64,000 nucleotides of DNA from JANQNX01 sp965601665 (GCA_965601665.1 OZ271833.1:2480001-2544000), one strand, 5' to 3'. Counted from the stretch's first letter, positions 25,695 through 35,751 are shown. Notes: generated by a model not told the origin, from the letters alone. Translations and numbers: made by a program.

Positions 25695-26606
25695 CTAGTC
25701 GAGTTCGATTTCCATGCCTTCGCGGGCAACATGACACTTGAGGTCGGACTTTCTGTCTTCAATAATTTTCTGTGATGCCTCGAAGATTTTTTCAATGGCA
25801 TCGTCGTCATTGTAAGGATCGTGATGATACAAATAGAGCTCTTTTACCCTGGCATCAATAGCACTGTTCACAACGTCAACGTAACAGGAATGTCCCCAGC
25901 CACGTTTGGTTTCGTAATCCTCCGGCGTGTACTGGGCATCATGTATGAGGATATCGGCATCCTTGATACTGGTTAACTCGTATTCGTATTCTTCTCGATT
26001 CATCGCCTCGAACATTTCCTGTTCTTCCTCGCTGAATTCGGTCATTTTTTGCTTGATCGATTTATCGAGGAACTGACACTCGTTATCCGAAATATAGATA
26101 ATTTTTTTGTTGGCTGCATTGATGGTGTAGCCATAGGTAATACCGGGGTGATGTACGCTGTGGTGTTTAACCTGAATCGGACCGGCATTAATATTCTTTT
26201 CAGCAGGGTCTATGTACTCGGTTTTTGCCATCCATGTTTCCGTACCCACAGGGAAATAGGGTGCCTGCATTTGTGAATCAAGATTTTGTTTGATTTCCTG
26301 AACTGATTCGCCGGGCCCATAAAAGCGAATGGTCCAGTCGGGTATAAAGGCAGGAACAAAAAAAGGTAGTCCACAGATATGATCCCAGTGATAGTGAGTC
26401 AGTATCAGTGTCATGGCCTTTATATCCTGCTGCGCAGCAAGTTTGTTGCCGAGAGGGATGATGCCGGTACCGGCATCGCAGACAAGTAAATTATTGTCGA
26501 CGTTAATCTCAACGCATGATGTGTTGCCACCCACTTTCAGGTGCGACGCAAAAGGCGCAGCATACGAACCTCGCACGCCCCAAAAGCGGAGATAAGATTT
26601 AGACAT
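25695..26606 (-). CDS. Metallo-beta-lactamase fold hydrolase
   Basis: A 303-residue protein with the metallo-beta-lactamase fold: the HxHxDH metal motif appears as THYHWDHICGLPFF, an acidic strand as LLVCDAGTGIIPLG, later ligands as HHPGITYGYTI, and DILIHDAQYTPEDYE. The N-terminus RFWGVRGSYAAP is typical of a subgroup often encoded beside signalling proteins. It follows a CheY-like regulator by 19 bases and precedes thiS by 21, so they may be co-transcribed. The substrate is unknown; phosphodiesterase activity is possible. Confidence 0.82.
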   Translation of the reverse strand: MSKSYLRFWGVRGSYAAPFASHLKVGGNTSCVEINVDNNLLVCDAGTGIIPLGNKLAAQQDIKAMTLILTHYHWDHICGLPFFVPAFIPDWTIRFYGPGESVQEIKQNLDSQMQAPYFPVGTETWMAKTEYIDPAEKNINAGPIQVKHHSVHHPGITYGYTINAANKKIIYISDNECQFLDKSIKQKMTEFSEEEQEMFEAMNREEYEYELTSIKDADILIHDAQYTPEDYETKRGWGHSCYVDVVNSAIDARVKELYLYHHDPYNDDDAIEKIFEASQKIIEDRKSDLKCHVAREGMEIELD

Positions 26607-26625
26607 GCCTTTTATTGTACTGAAT

Positions 26626-27015
26626 CTAGTAAGGATTATCTTTATTAATGTACTTCAGGATTATATCGGTAATGGAGATCAAAGGCATGGGCTTGGTAAG
26701 AAATTCCAGTGCACCAAGTTCATTGGCAACGGTTCGATCCTGCGCGTAATCTTTCGAAGTGATCATGATCACCATGGTATCCCGGTGTAGTGGCAACTTG
26801 CGTAGTTCCTGCAGGAAGGTCAAACCGTCTTTTTCAGGCATGATAATATCGAGAAAGAGGATCTTGGGTTTGTTCTCCTTCAGGAATTCCATGGAGGCGT
26901 CGGCGGAACTGAATGTATGTAAATCGAGCGCGAGATTTTCTGTTGCCCGTTTGAACAACTTCAGTACCGTGGTGTTGTCGTCAACGACAACGACTGATGG
27001 AATTTGTGCGTCCAT
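26626..27015 (-). CDS. CheY-like single-domain response regulator
   Basis: A 129-residue receiver domain with nothing attached. The acidic pair VVVVDDNTTV, phospho-acceptor Asp in LFLDIIMPEKDG, the Thr in MVIMITSKDY and the Lys in LTKPMPL are all present, so it should be phosphorylated. Output must go through a partner. The gene is followed by the metallo-beta-lactamase protein on the same strand. No kinase is adjacent; the nearest is the hybrid kinase at 572. Confidence 0.9.
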   Translation of the reverse strand: MDAQIPSVVVVDDNTTVLKLFKRATENLALDLHTFSSADASMEFLKENKPKILFLDIIMPEKDGLTFLQELRKLPLHRDTMVIMITSKDYAQDRTVANELGALEFLTKPMPLISITDIILKYINKDNPY

Positions 27016-27371
27016 CTCTAATGATTGCCCCTATCAACCGTTCTTTGCATCTGCATGCTGCACTGAAAAGTTAACCTATTGATTTATAAATTTATTTTTG
27101 TAAAAAACGTCGCTTCCCTGATAGCCGTGCATATTGCTAACGTTTTCATTGGTTTAGCGGTTAACGCAATTTAAATACTACACGAAAATTACCAGCCCGC
27201 CACGTTCTTTGCCGCTTTCCATGCAATGATTAAACCATAAGTAAATCAGCCGATTGAGGCAGTGCTTTAATATACTGTTTAGGCTGGCGTTCAGCCGGGT
27301 TGTAGACCCCGTTTGAAAGTGGCGGATTAGCCGCTGAATGGCAGAAATGTGACGCTGAGCGTCAGTCGATG
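27016..27371. other. Intergenic region with short perfect palindrome
   Basis: No gene is supported in these 356 bases. At 27350-27364, TGACGCT and AGCGTCA form a perfect palindrome around one G, placed just beyond the stop of the SPOR gene. Without a T run it does not look like a terminator; it could be a regulator site. The promoter for the CheY-like gene should lie at about 27020-27150, but no clear match was seen. Confidence 0.35.
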
Positions 27372-27965
27372 CTAGATATCTTCCATTTTCAATTTAAGCA
27401 GCATGAAATCCAGATCGTTGGCGAGTAGCCGGTCTTTTGCCTGCTGCAGCTGGCTTGAATTTTTATACGGGCCAATCCTGACCCGATGGCGAATATCCTG
27501 GCCGTTGATCACAACGCGCTGGATATCAGCAGTCACCCCTACCAACGCCAGCTTGGCCTTGATTTCATCTGCAGCCTGGAACTCCTTGAATGAGCCGACC
27601 TGTAATACGTACATGGTTGGCTGCTGTTGTTGCTGTACCTCCGATTCTGCATCGTCTTCAATAGACTCCCACTCGGAGATATTGACCTCCTTGTTTGGCA
27701 GGATCTTATAGAAATCAAATTGTGGCTCGGGTAGCTGGGCAACGGTTTCGTCTACTACAGCGGTTGCAGCGTCAGGGACAGGAGTCTGACTTTCGCTTAA
27801 CAGTACGTTGCGGGTAACAACAGTCTCACCGTGCTGTTGAAAGTAAATAATAACGGCAACGAATAAGCCAAGCGCCAGTCCGGTGAAGAAAGATAGTGTG
27901 TTGCTGAAGCGACTGACCAGCGGCTCTGACTGTTTTTTCTTATGGTTTTTGTAATCTCGAGACAT
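27372..27965 (-). CDS. SPOR-domain division protein, FtsN-like
   Basis: A 197-residue bitopic protein: basic cytoplasmic tail, one membrane helix (FFTGLALGLFVAVIIYFQ), a flexible glutamine- and proline-rich linker and a C-terminal SPOR domain (about 120-195: YVLQVGSFKEFQAADEIKAK, RVRIGPYKNSSQLQQ). SPOR domains bind denuded peptidoglycan at the septum. Position just after argS matches ftsN in many Gammaproteobacteria, but the N-terminal essential region cannot be confirmed. It overlaps argS by 1 base. Confidence 0.85.
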   Translation of the reverse strand: MSRDYKNHKKKQSEPLVSRFSNTLSFFTGLALGLFVAVIIYFQQHGETVVTRNVLLSESQTPVPDAATAVVDETVAQLPEPQFDFYKILPNKEVNISEWESIEDDAESEVQQQQQPTMYVLQVGSFKEFQAADEIKAKLALVGVTADIQRVVINGQDIRHRVRIGPYKNSSQLQQAKDRLLANDLDFMLLKLKMEDI

Positions 27966-29710
27966 TACATCATTTCTGGCGCAGAAACGCCCAGTACAGA
28001 TAAACCATTATGTAATACCTGCTTACTTGCATCTACCAGTGCCAACCGGGCATTTCGAATATTGCCGTCCTCAACGAGAAACTGGCTTGCATTGTAGTAG
28101 CCATGGAATTCATTTGCCAAATCACGCAGGTAATAGGCAAGCTGGTGGGGCTCATACGCTTTAGCAGCCGCTGCGATCACTTCCGGGAAGCGGGCAAGGC
28201 TGGCGAGAAGTTTTTGTTCATGTGGCTCGGTCAGTAATGACAGGTGTGCCAACGATTCTTGCCTGGAATAGAACCAGCCCTTCTCATCCAGCTGTCTGAA
28301 CACGCTACAAATACGGGCATGTGCATACTGGATATAGTAGACCGGGTTGTCATTGGACTCCGATTTTGCCAGTTCCAGGTCAAAGTCCAGGTGCTGCTCA
28401 CTCTTGCGCAGAATGTAGAAGAAACGGGCCGCGTCCTTACCGACTTCGTTCTGTAGCTGGTTGAGCGTGATAAATTCGCCAGAGCGCGTGGACATTTGCA
28501 GTTTTTCGGAGCCACGGTAAAGGGTCGCGAACTGTACCAGCAGGATTTCCAGTTTCGACGCATCGTGACCGGCAGCCTGCAGTGATGCCTTTACCCTGGG
28601 AATATAGCCGTGATGATCAGCGCCCCAGATATTGATGATCTTGTCGAAACCGCGCTGGTACTTGTCGAAATGATAGGCCACATCGGATGCAAAATAGGTT
28701 GCCTGACCATTGTCACGAATCAGAACGCGGTCCTTTTCATCACCGAAACGGCTGGAAGCAAACCATTTGGCACCTTCCTGCTCATAGACGACACCTGCCT
28801 GCTCGAGCTGTGTCAGGCAGTGTTCAACCTGGTTTGAATTGACCAGGCTGCGCTCTGAAAACCAGTTGTCGAAACGGACACCAAACTCACCCAGATCGTC
28901 ATTAATTGTTGCCAGTATTGAATCCAGCCCGGCATTGAATATGGTTGCATAGTCAGTTTCGCCCAGGCACGACTTGCAGTGTGCTATCAGTCCATCAATT
29001 TTGATTTCAGCATCGTCTTCCTCTAGCAGGCCCGGTATGTCATCTGTACCTTTCAGGAATTGATGCTGGTGGGCCTCGTTAAGATCCATGGCAATATCAC
29101 GAATGTAATCACCACGATAAGCGTTTTCCGGAAAGGGAATATCCAGCGCGTGCGATTGCAGGTAGCGTAACCAGATACTGACGGCCAGTATATCCATCTG
29201 TCTGCCTGCATCGTTAATATAATACTCACAAGTCACATCAAAGCCGGCCTTTGTAAGTAAGCTGGCAACGGTGGCGCCGTAGGCGGCACCGCGACCGTGA
29301 CCTATATGCAATGGCCCGGTAGGATTGGCCGACACGAACTCAAGCAGGATACGGGTGTTAGCGCCGACCTGGCTTTCACCAAAGTGCTCGCCACGTTCGA
29401 AAATGTCGCCTATCACCGCATGGTAGGCATTGTTAGCGAGAAAAAAATTGATAAAGCCGGGTCCTGCCAGCTCGGTTTTTTCCACCAGGTCATCTGCCGG
29501 CAATTGCTTTATGATTTCTTCTGCGAGCTGTCTCGGGTTACTGCCGACGCGTTTGGCGAGCATCATGGCGACGTTGGTGGCCAGATCGCCATGTGCTGGA
29601 TCGCGGGTATCTTCTACCTGTATTGCTGCCGCATCCGGAACATCGACTTCGGCGTCGGCAAGCACACGCTGCAGCGCTTGCTGGATAAGATGTTGAACCC
29701 TGTTTTTCAA
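27965..29710 (-). CDS. argS: Arginyl-tRNA synthetase
   Basis: A 581-residue class I synthetase charging tRNA-Arg. The HIGH motif appears in SANPTGPLHIGHGRGAAYG, and the degenerate KMSKS region as KLQMSTRSGEF, as usual for ArgS. The N-terminal Add-1 domain and the C-terminal DALR anticodon domain are both present and length is normal. It follows the rhodanese gene after 60 bases and precedes the SPOR gene. Confidence 0.97.
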   Translation of the reverse strand: MKNRVQHLIQQALQRVLADAEVDVPDAAAIQVEDTRDPAHGDLATNVAMMLAKRVGSNPRQLAEEIIKQLPADDLVEKTELAGPGFINFFLANNAYHAVIGDIFERGEHFGESQVGANTRILLEFVSANPTGPLHIGHGRGAAYGATVASLLTKAGFDVTCEYYINDAGRQMDILAVSIWLRYLQSHALDIPFPENAYRGDYIRDIAMDLNEAHQHQFLKGTDDIPGLLEEDDAEIKIDGLIAHCKSCLGETDYATIFNAGLDSILATINDDLGEFGVRFDNWFSERSLVNSNQVEHCLTQLEQAGVVYEQEGAKWFASSRFGDEKDRVLIRDNGQATYFASDVAYHFDKYQRGFDKIINIWGADHHGYIPRVKASLQAAGHDASKLEILLVQFATLYRGSEKLQMSTRSGEFITLNQLQNEVGKDAARFFYILRKSEQHLDFDLELAKSESNDNPVYYIQYAHARICSVFRQLDEKGWFYSRQESLAHLSLLTEPHEQKLLASLARFPEVIAAAAKAYEPHQLAYYLRDLANEFHGYYNASQFLVEDGNIRNARLALVDASKQVLHNGLSVLGVSAPEMM

Positions 29711-29770
29711 GATAGCCTCTGCAAAAAGTCGGCTATTCTAGTGTTTTTGACAGGGCAGTAGAAGAGCCCT

Positions 29771-30433
29771 TCACTTTACCACGGTGAGCCCGAGACTTTC
29801 CCACGCCTGCATGCCACCCCGGTACCATTTGAGTTTTTGTGCCGGGTAGCCAAATCGTAGCAGCGTTTTAATATTCGTCGGTGATTGCCCGCACCACATA
29901 CCGTTACAGAACAGAACCAGCGTCTTCGCATTACTGAAGTCCCACAGCCCCTCAAGGCTGATGGCGTTAAAGCGCTGTTCAAGAATATCTGCGATGCTGA
30001 ACGGATCGGCGCCTGCACCGGGTTTTAGCAGGGTCCACGGTATGTTAACGCTGCCAGGTATTGTGCCTTTGCTGACCCAGTCCGGGGTCCGGGAATCAAT
30101 AACAAGTACATCGGTATTGCCAGTGCTGACCTGCCGCAGGTATTCGAGCATTTCCAACTCGGCGATCGTTTCTACTCCATCCGCCAGTAGGGCAGGCTGG
30201 ATACAAAATGGCGGGCACTCGCGCGATGTGCGGGCATAGGCAGGGTTGATAGTATTATCGGCAGACTGGTTTCTTTGTATTCGTACCGGTTTACCTTTAT
30301 GCATCACGTCAACATGGACAATATCCTGACTGATGCCCACGGCATTACTTTCTTCGCCGGCAAGGGCAGAAAGGGTAAATAGCTGTAGCGTTACCAGCAT
30401 ACAAAGTGTCGAAGTCAGTAAATGTTGTTTCAT
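29771..30433 (-). CDS. Exported rhodanese-like protein
   Basis: A 220-residue protein with a signal peptide (LCMLVTLQLFTLSALA, cleavage near residue 25), so probably periplasmic. The rhodanese fold is seen in VLVIDSRTPDWVSKGTIPGS, the active loop as LVLFCNGMWCGQSPTN with two cysteines, and the end as LKWYRGGMQAWESLGL. A sulfur-transfer or thiol-redox role is inferred; the loop is longer than in standard rhodaneses. Its start overlaps the priA stop by 4 bases, an unusual insertion between priA and argS. Confidence 0.82.
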   Translation of the reverse strand: MKQHLLTSTLCMLVTLQLFTLSALAGEESNAVGISQDIVHVDVMHKGKPVRIQRNQSADNTINPAYARTSRECPPFCIQPALLADGVETIAELEMLEYLRQVSTGNTDVLVIDSRTPDWVSKGTIPGSVNIPWTLLKPGAGADPFSIADILEQRFNAISLEGLWDFSNAKTLVLFCNGMWCGQSPTNIKTLLRFGYPAQKLKWYRGGMQAWESLGLTVVK

Positions 30434-32646
30434 GCCATATCCATGGGATCAATATCCAGTGACCAGCGTATTTTTTTAGACAGTTTCATTTGTTCAAGTT
30501 GCAACAACCAGTTGTCGATATGTTTGTGCAATGTTTTCCTGTCTTCCGCCTGTACAATAAGTTGCCAACGGTAGCGGCCACTTCGTTTTTCAAACATTGC
30601 TGGTAACGGACCGAAAATCGAAAGCTTGTTATTCGCTATGCCGGCCAGCGTTGAGGCTGAAGCGTTCAGGAAGCATTTGCAATCGTCAACATTATGCGCC
30701 TCGGCACTTAATAAGACCATATAGCTATATGGAGGAAGTAATGCCTGTTTGCGTTCTTTTAACAATGTCATTGCAAAGCTCGCGTAGCCTTCGTTAATCA
30801 ATTGTTGAAAAACGCTATGTTCCGGATGATGGGTTTGTACCATTACGGTTCCAGGCTTATTACCACGGCCGCTGCGACCGCTTACCTGCATGAATAACTG
30901 CGCCAGTCGTTCACTTGCCCTGAAATCAGTGGAGAACAGCCCGCGGTCGGCATCCACTATTGCTGTCAGCGTGACACCGGGAAAATGATGTCCCTTTGCG
31001 AGCATTTGTGTGCCAATCAGTATATCGATATTGCCTGCACGTATTTGCTCTACCAGCTCTGTCATCGCGTTTTTTTTACGGGTTGTATCTCGATCTATCC
31101 TGGCGATGGTTTTACCCGGAAACAGTTTTTCCAGTACTTCTTCTATGCGTTCAGTACCATGACCAACAGGAATCAATCCGGATTGACACTCTGGACAGGT
31201 GGCAACATACGGCCGTTGTTTGTCACAATGATGGCAGACCAGCTTATTACTTGATTTGTGATAGGTGAATGGCAACTCACAACGCTCGCAACAGGCGCGC
31301 CAACCGCAATGATGGCAGAACAGGTGATTGGCATAACCGCGTCGATTAAGAAACAGTAATACCTGATTGCCTTGTTCCAGATGGCGCTGCATTTCATCTA
31401 TTAACACCTGTGACAGTGGACCTTGCATTTTTTTTCCGCGAATATCGATTAGCTTGTATATCGGCAACGAAGCCTTGCCCGCGCGCTGGCTTAATACCAG
31501 TCGTGTATGTTTGTTTTTTTCGACATTACCCAGGCTTTCCAGTGACGGTGTTGCTGATCCGAGCACAACCGGTACCTGCTCCTGTTGAGAGCGTACGATC
31601 ATGATGTCCTTGGCCGAGTATCGAAAACCATCCTGTTGCTTGTATGACAGATCGTGTTCTTCATCGGCGATAAAGAGTCCGGGTTTTGCCAGTGGCGTCC
31701 AAACAGCCGAACGCGTCCCCAGGATAATTTGTGCCCGGTTTTCCCGGGCGGCAAGCCAATCGCTGGCGCGCTCGGTTTCGGACAGTGCAGAATGTTGAAC
31801 AGCAATCTGGCAGTTGAAGCGCTTTTGAAAGCGGCGAATAAGCTGTGGTGTCAGTCCAATCTCGGGTAATAAAATCAGACTTTGTAATCCCTGTTCAAGC
31901 GTCGCTGCAATGGCAGCCATGTAAACCTCGGTTTTGCCGCTTCCAGTCAAACCATCAAGTACAAAGACTTTATGCGAACCAATACTCTTAATAATGCTGT
32001 CGACAGCGGTTTGTTGTTCATTGTTAAGCCGTGGACTGGACGCTTCTATGTCTGGCTGTAGACGACTGTTGCCAGCGTGAAGTCGGGTTTGTTCTACCAG
32101 GTTTTTTTCAATGAGTTTGTTAAGTACGGGCCTGGACGCAGGAAAGACACTGTATAGATCCGCTGTCGATACCGGGCCGGTTTGCTCACGAAGATAACTT
32201 AATAGTGCCTGTTGTTTTGGTGCGCGCGCGAGTGACTCTATTGATAACGTGATGCCTGATGGTGTGGGTTGCCAGGCGTAGTCCAGCAGTTTCTCCAACG
32301 CCTTGCCGTTTCTTATCCAGGTTGGGGCAGCATTGCTATATACCTCGCCCACCGGGTGATGATAATAACGACTGGCCCAGTTGATTAGCTGGAGTTGTTG
32401 CTGTTCGATAACCGGCTGTTGATCAATCAGCCGATTGATTGGTTTCAGTTTTGAATAGGGGACATCACTATTGCTAGTGATGTCCATGATGAGGCCAACC
32501 ATTTCTTTCTTTTTACCAAACGGTACAGCAACACGCATGCCTGGTAACAGGCTGCCGATATCGGTATCACTAGCGGGTAAATAGTCAAACAGGCGCCGCA
32601 ACGGCGTGGGTACGGCGACGCGCAGGATAGTTTTTTTGCCCATCAT
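30430..32646 (-). CDS. priA: Primosomal helicase PriA
   Basis: A 738-residue superfamily 2 helicase that reloads the replisome at stalled forks. Walker A is DGLTGSGKTEVY, the DEAH-type box ADEEHDLSYKQ, and the zinc-binding cysteines appear in FCHHCGWRACCERCELP and VCHHCDKQRP. Helicase motif VI is seen as QVSGRSGRG. Length is normal. The gene starts inside the end of the nucleotidyltransferase-like gene by 4 bases and overlaps the rhodanese gene by 4. Confidence 0.97.
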   Translation of the reverse strand: MMGKKTILRVAVPTPLRRLFDYLPASDTDIGSLLPGMRVAVPFGKKKEMVGLIMDITSNSDVPYSKLKPINRLIDQQPVIEQQQLQLINWASRYYHHPVGEVYSNAAPTWIRNGKALEKLLDYAWQPTPSGITLSIESLARAPKQQALLSYLREQTGPVSTADLYSVFPASRPVLNKLIEKNLVEQTRLHAGNSRLQPDIEASSPRLNNEQQTAVDSIIKSIGSHKVFVLDGLTGSGKTEVYMAAIAATLEQGLQSLILLPEIGLTPQLIRRFQKRFNCQIAVQHSALSETERASDWLAARENRAQIILGTRSAVWTPLAKPGLFIADEEHDLSYKQQDGFRYSAKDIMIVRSQQEQVPVVLGSATPSLESLGNVEKNKHTRLVLSQRAGKASLPIYKLIDIRGKKMQGPLSQVLIDEMQRHLEQGNQVLLFLNRRGYANHLFCHHCGWRACCERCELPFTYHKSSNKLVCHHCDKQRPYVATCPECQSGLIPVGHGTERIEEVLEKLFPGKTIARIDRDTTRKKNAMTELVEQIRAGNIDILIGTQMLAKGHHFPGVTLTAIVDADRGLFSTDFRASERLAQLFMQVSGRSGRGNKPGTVMVQTHHPEHSVFQQLINEGYASFAMTLLKERKQALLPPYSYMVLLSAEAHNVDDCKCFLNASASTLAGIANNKLSIFGPLPAMFEKRSGRYRWQLIVQAEDRKTLHKHIDNWLLQLEQMKLSKKIRWSLDIDPMDMA

Positions 32647-33254
32647 CCGGACAGGGTCTGGCCGGATCTATCGACGTTAAGCAGGTTCCTGAGCTGGTGT
32701 AACTTTACCCTTTGCATTGGTTTCCCATTGACCGGGTCAAGAGGAGTCTGTTTCCTGTTTATGTGTGGCAACACGATTGCAACGATCTCGAAGTTGCCCG
32801 CCAGGAATTTATAGGTTGAAAAATACAGGGGGTTGTTTTTCCGGAATTGTAAACGTCGCTCACAAATTTCCACCGGAATTTGTTTTTCCTGTAAATAGTG
32901 ACCGACAGATTCAGACGTATCGGCAAATAGGTGCAGGATAATTTCCGAATGCTCGTTCGCTGTGCCAGTTGCTACTGAACCTGTTAGGAACGGGTCAAAG
33001 TCCTTGAAGAAATCCATCGCTTTTAGTGCGGTCTCTCTCATCCTTATCAGGACATCCTGCTGGTCGTGATCAAACAGTGCCTGGTATTCAACCAGCGCCG
33101 ATTTAATTTCGATATTACTGGGCAAACTGTTTTTATCGCTTATCCCCATATTGCTGGCTGCTTTCTTTTTGGCATACAGGTAGTCTTCCAGACCACTGCT
33201 GGCAATAATCCTTGCCGCTTCCTGCGCAATTTCCTGTCTTATTCTGTTTTTCAT
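32643..33254 (-). CDS. Nucleotidyltransferase-like protein
   Basis: A 203-residue protein with a region resembling a nucleotidyltransferase core (FLTGSVATGTANEHSEIILH). The usual second acidic residue of the active site is not obvious, so catalysis is doubtful. Similar proteins are found beside priA or PBP1A in other Gammaproteobacteria and are variously named. The ATG at 33254 (MKNRIRQEIAQEAAR) is chosen because the longer frame would run into the PBP1A coding region. Cytoplasmic; role unknown. Confidence 0.65.
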   Translation of the reverse strand: MKNRIRQEIAQEAARIIASSGLEDYLYAKKKAASNMGISDKNSLPSNIEIKSALVEYQALFDHDQQDVLIRMRETALKAMDFFKDFDPFLTGSVATGTANEHSEIILHLFADTSESVGHYLQEKQIPVEICERRLQFRKNNPLYFSTYKFLAGNFEIVAIVLPHINRKQTPLDPVNGKPMQRVKLHQLRNLLNVDRSGQTLSG

Positions 33255-33264
33255 TACAGTTGAT

Positions 33265-35751
33265 TCAGAATAGCTGTTCCGTAGTTGAATCGGTGCCGGG
33301 TGATTGAAGAAATACATCCGGTTGCATCGGTTCCTCGGTTTCTTGCGGTACGTTTTCAGGCCTGAATACTTCAAATACGGCATCAGGGTTTGCTGCATTG
33401 GCGAGCTTACCGGTGACTGGATCAATGCGTACGTTCACCAGGCCTTTGGGTCTTTCCATCATGGTTTCAGGCGTGCCATCGAGTGCCTCGCGCATGTAGT
33501 CGATCCACATTGGCAAGGCCGCGCGTGCACCGGTTTCACGGCTGCCCAGCGGCGTGAACTTATCGAAGCCAACCCAGCAAATGGCAACCACGTTGGCGTT
33601 GAATCCCGAGAACCAGGCGTCGTGTTGGTCATTCGTGGTCCCTGTTTTTCCGGATAAATCGCCACGACCCAGTTGCAGGGCCCGGCGCCCGGTGCCAAGG
33701 CGAATGACATCACGGGTAATCGTGTTCATGATGTAAATATTACCGGCATCAACGACGCGTGGAGCATATTCCTGTTGAATATCCTCCTGGTCATCGCTAA
33801 CAATTTCCGTATCGACGACCATCTCATCAGCAGCTATTTCATCTGTTGATAAAATTTGTGCAGCATCTGCTTGAAACTGTATGTCTGTCTCTGCATCATT
33901 TGCCTCGATCTCATCACAATCATAACAAACGGTTAGGGGCAGCTTTTCAGAGATTATCTCATCATCATATGTTTTCACCTGCTTCATAAAGTAGGGCTCT
34001 ATGAGATAACCACCATTTGCAAACACGCTGTAACCGCGTGACAACTCCCATGGTGTGATCTCGGCGCTTCCCAATGCGAGGGAGAGGTTGGGAGAAAGGC
34101 TATTGGTATCAAAACCAAATTTGGCAACGTGTTCGAGTGCAAAAGGAACGCCAATGCTATGTAACAACCTGATCGATACCAGGTTGCGCGACTTAATCAA
34201 TGCCTCGCGTAAACGGGTTGGCCCGTAACTCTTACGACTGTAGTTTTCCGGACGCCACTCATCTTCGATCCCCGGGTCGTCAAATACAATTGGTGCATCA
34301 TTAATAATCGTGGCTGCGGTATTGCCAGCAGCAAGTCCGGCACTATAGATAAATGGTTTAAACCCGGATCCGGGTTGTCGCTTTGCCTGCGTGGCGCGGT
34401 TAAATTTATTCCGGTAAAAATCAAAACCGCCCACCAGTGCGAGTAGTGCACCGTCATTTGGGTCAAGTGAAACAATTGCGCCTTCTACTTCCGGTATTTG
34501 TGTTAGTCGCCAGTTACCTTCCTCCATTTCCTGCAACCTGATGACATCGCCACGAGACAGAATGTCAGCCGCGGACTTTGGTTCTCCGCCGCGTCGGTTT
34601 TCACTTATGTATTTCCTGGCCCATTGCATTTGTTCCCAGGCAACGTCTACCCTGCCTATACCACTAATATAGGCACTGGCTGTTTGCTCTTGTACATCAA
34701 TGACGAGCGCAGGGTACAGGTTGGCAATAACTGGGAAGCTATCGAGTAGTTCCTCGATTTCTTCGACACTCAATGCTTCCTGTAGATTGATCTGGTGTTC
34801 AGCACCGCGGTAGCCATGCCGTTGATCATAATCAAGCAGCGCTTTCCTGATGGCCTTGTTGGCGGCCAACTGGTTCCTGTCCTTAATCGTTGTTGTCACT
34901 ATCAGGCCGCTGTTATAAGCATCTTCGCCTTGTGTTGCGATTAAATCACGACGGACCATTTCTGCAACGTAAGGCGCTTCTAGATCAACACGAGCAGAGT
35001 GTAAAGAAGCGCTTACTGGCGAGTCATAGGCTTGCTGATACTCTTCGTCGCTTATGTATTCCAGCGTCAACATTCGTTGCAGTACATAGTTACGCCTGCT
35101 CAATGCACGTTCCGGATTGCTGATCGGGTTTGTTGTTGAGGGCGCCTTCGGCAGCCCTGCGATCATTGCGACCTGCGCGAGGTTGAGCGAGTTAACATCC
35201 GTCCCATAGTAGACATAGGCTGCAGCGGCGACCCCATACGCGCGTTGACCAAGGTAAATCTTGTTGAGATACAGTTCGAGTATGTCGTCCTTTTCCAGTT
35301 CGCGCTCAATCTTGAGAGCAAGAAAGATTTCATTAAGCTTGCGCAGGTAGGTTTTTTCCCGACTCAGAAAAAAGTTACGCGCTACTTGCATGGTAATTGT
35401 GCTGCCGCCCTGCTTCTTACTGCCGGTCTTCATTAGTGAATATGCCGCACGGGCCAGACCCTGCCAGTCGACGCCGGGGTGGCTGTAAAAACGATCATCC
35501 TCGGCGGACAGAAAGGCCTGGATGAGTTGCGGGTTTACTTCGTTGATGTCGACGGGGGTACGCCTTTTCTCACCAAACTCGGCAATCAAGGAATTGTCTT
35601 CGCTGTAGATCCGCAACGGGACCTGCATCTTTACATCCTTAAGTGTTTCGATATTTGGCAGTTTCGGGACGACATATATGGAAACTGTGACGACAATCAC
35701 GATACCCAGAACCATAATAGCCAGGAGAGAATTGAAGAGAAACCGCAACAT
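33265..35751 (-). CDS. mrcA: Penicillin-binding protein 1A
   Basis: An 828-residue bifunctional peptidoglycan synthase. One N-terminal anchor (LLAIMVLGIVIVVTVSIYVV); glycosyltransferase domain with SAEDDRFYSHPGVDWQG and QGGSTITMQVARNFFL; transpeptidase domain with SxxK in GSGFKPFIY, SRN in KSRNLVS and KTGTTND. An acidic insert around residues 620-665 (EANDAETDIQ, DEIAADEMVVDTE) lies within the transpeptidase part. Divergent from pilM, an arrangement common in this class of bacteria. Confidence 0.96.
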   Translation of the reverse strand: MLRFLFNSLLAIMVLGIVIVVTVSIYVVPKLPNIETLKDVKMQVPLRIYSEDNSLIAEFGEKRRTPVDINEVNPQLIQAFLSAEDDRFYSHPGVDWQGLARAAYSLMKTGSKKQGGSTITMQVARNFFLSREKTYLRKLNEIFLALKIERELEKDDILELYLNKIYLGQRAYGVAAAAYVYYGTDVNSLNLAQVAMIAGLPKAPSTTNPISNPERALSRRNYVLQRMLTLEYISDEEYQQAYDSPVSASLHSARVDLEAPYVAEMVRRDLIATQGEDAYNSGLIVTTTIKDRNQLAANKAIRKALLDYDQRHGYRGAEHQINLQEALSVEEIEELLDSFPVIANLYPALVIDVQEQTASAYISGIGRVDVAWEQMQWARKYISENRRGGEPKSAADILSRGDVIRLQEMEEGNWRLTQIPEVEGAIVSLDPNDGALLALVGGFDFYRNKFNRATQAKRQPGSGFKPFIYSAGLAAGNTAATIINDAPIVFDDPGIEDEWRPENYSRKSYGPTRLREALIKSRNLVSIRLLHSIGVPFALEHVAKFGFDTNSLSPNLSLALGSAEITPWELSRGYSVFANGGYLIEPYFMKQVKTYDDEIISEKLPLTVCYDCDEIEANDAETDIQFQADAAQILSTDEIAADEMVVDTEIVSDDQEDIQQEYAPRVVDAGNIYIMNTITRDVIRLGTGRRALQLGRGDLSGKTGTTNDQHDAWFSGFNANVVAICWVGFDKFTPLGSRETGARAALPMWIDYMREALDGTPETMMERPKGLVNVRIDPVTGKLANAANPDAVFEVFRPENVPQETEEPMQPDVFLQSPGTDSTTEQLF

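Noticed and set aside
27350..27364. Terminator after the SPOR gene
   Set aside because: The palindrome has a one-base spacer and no T run on either strand.
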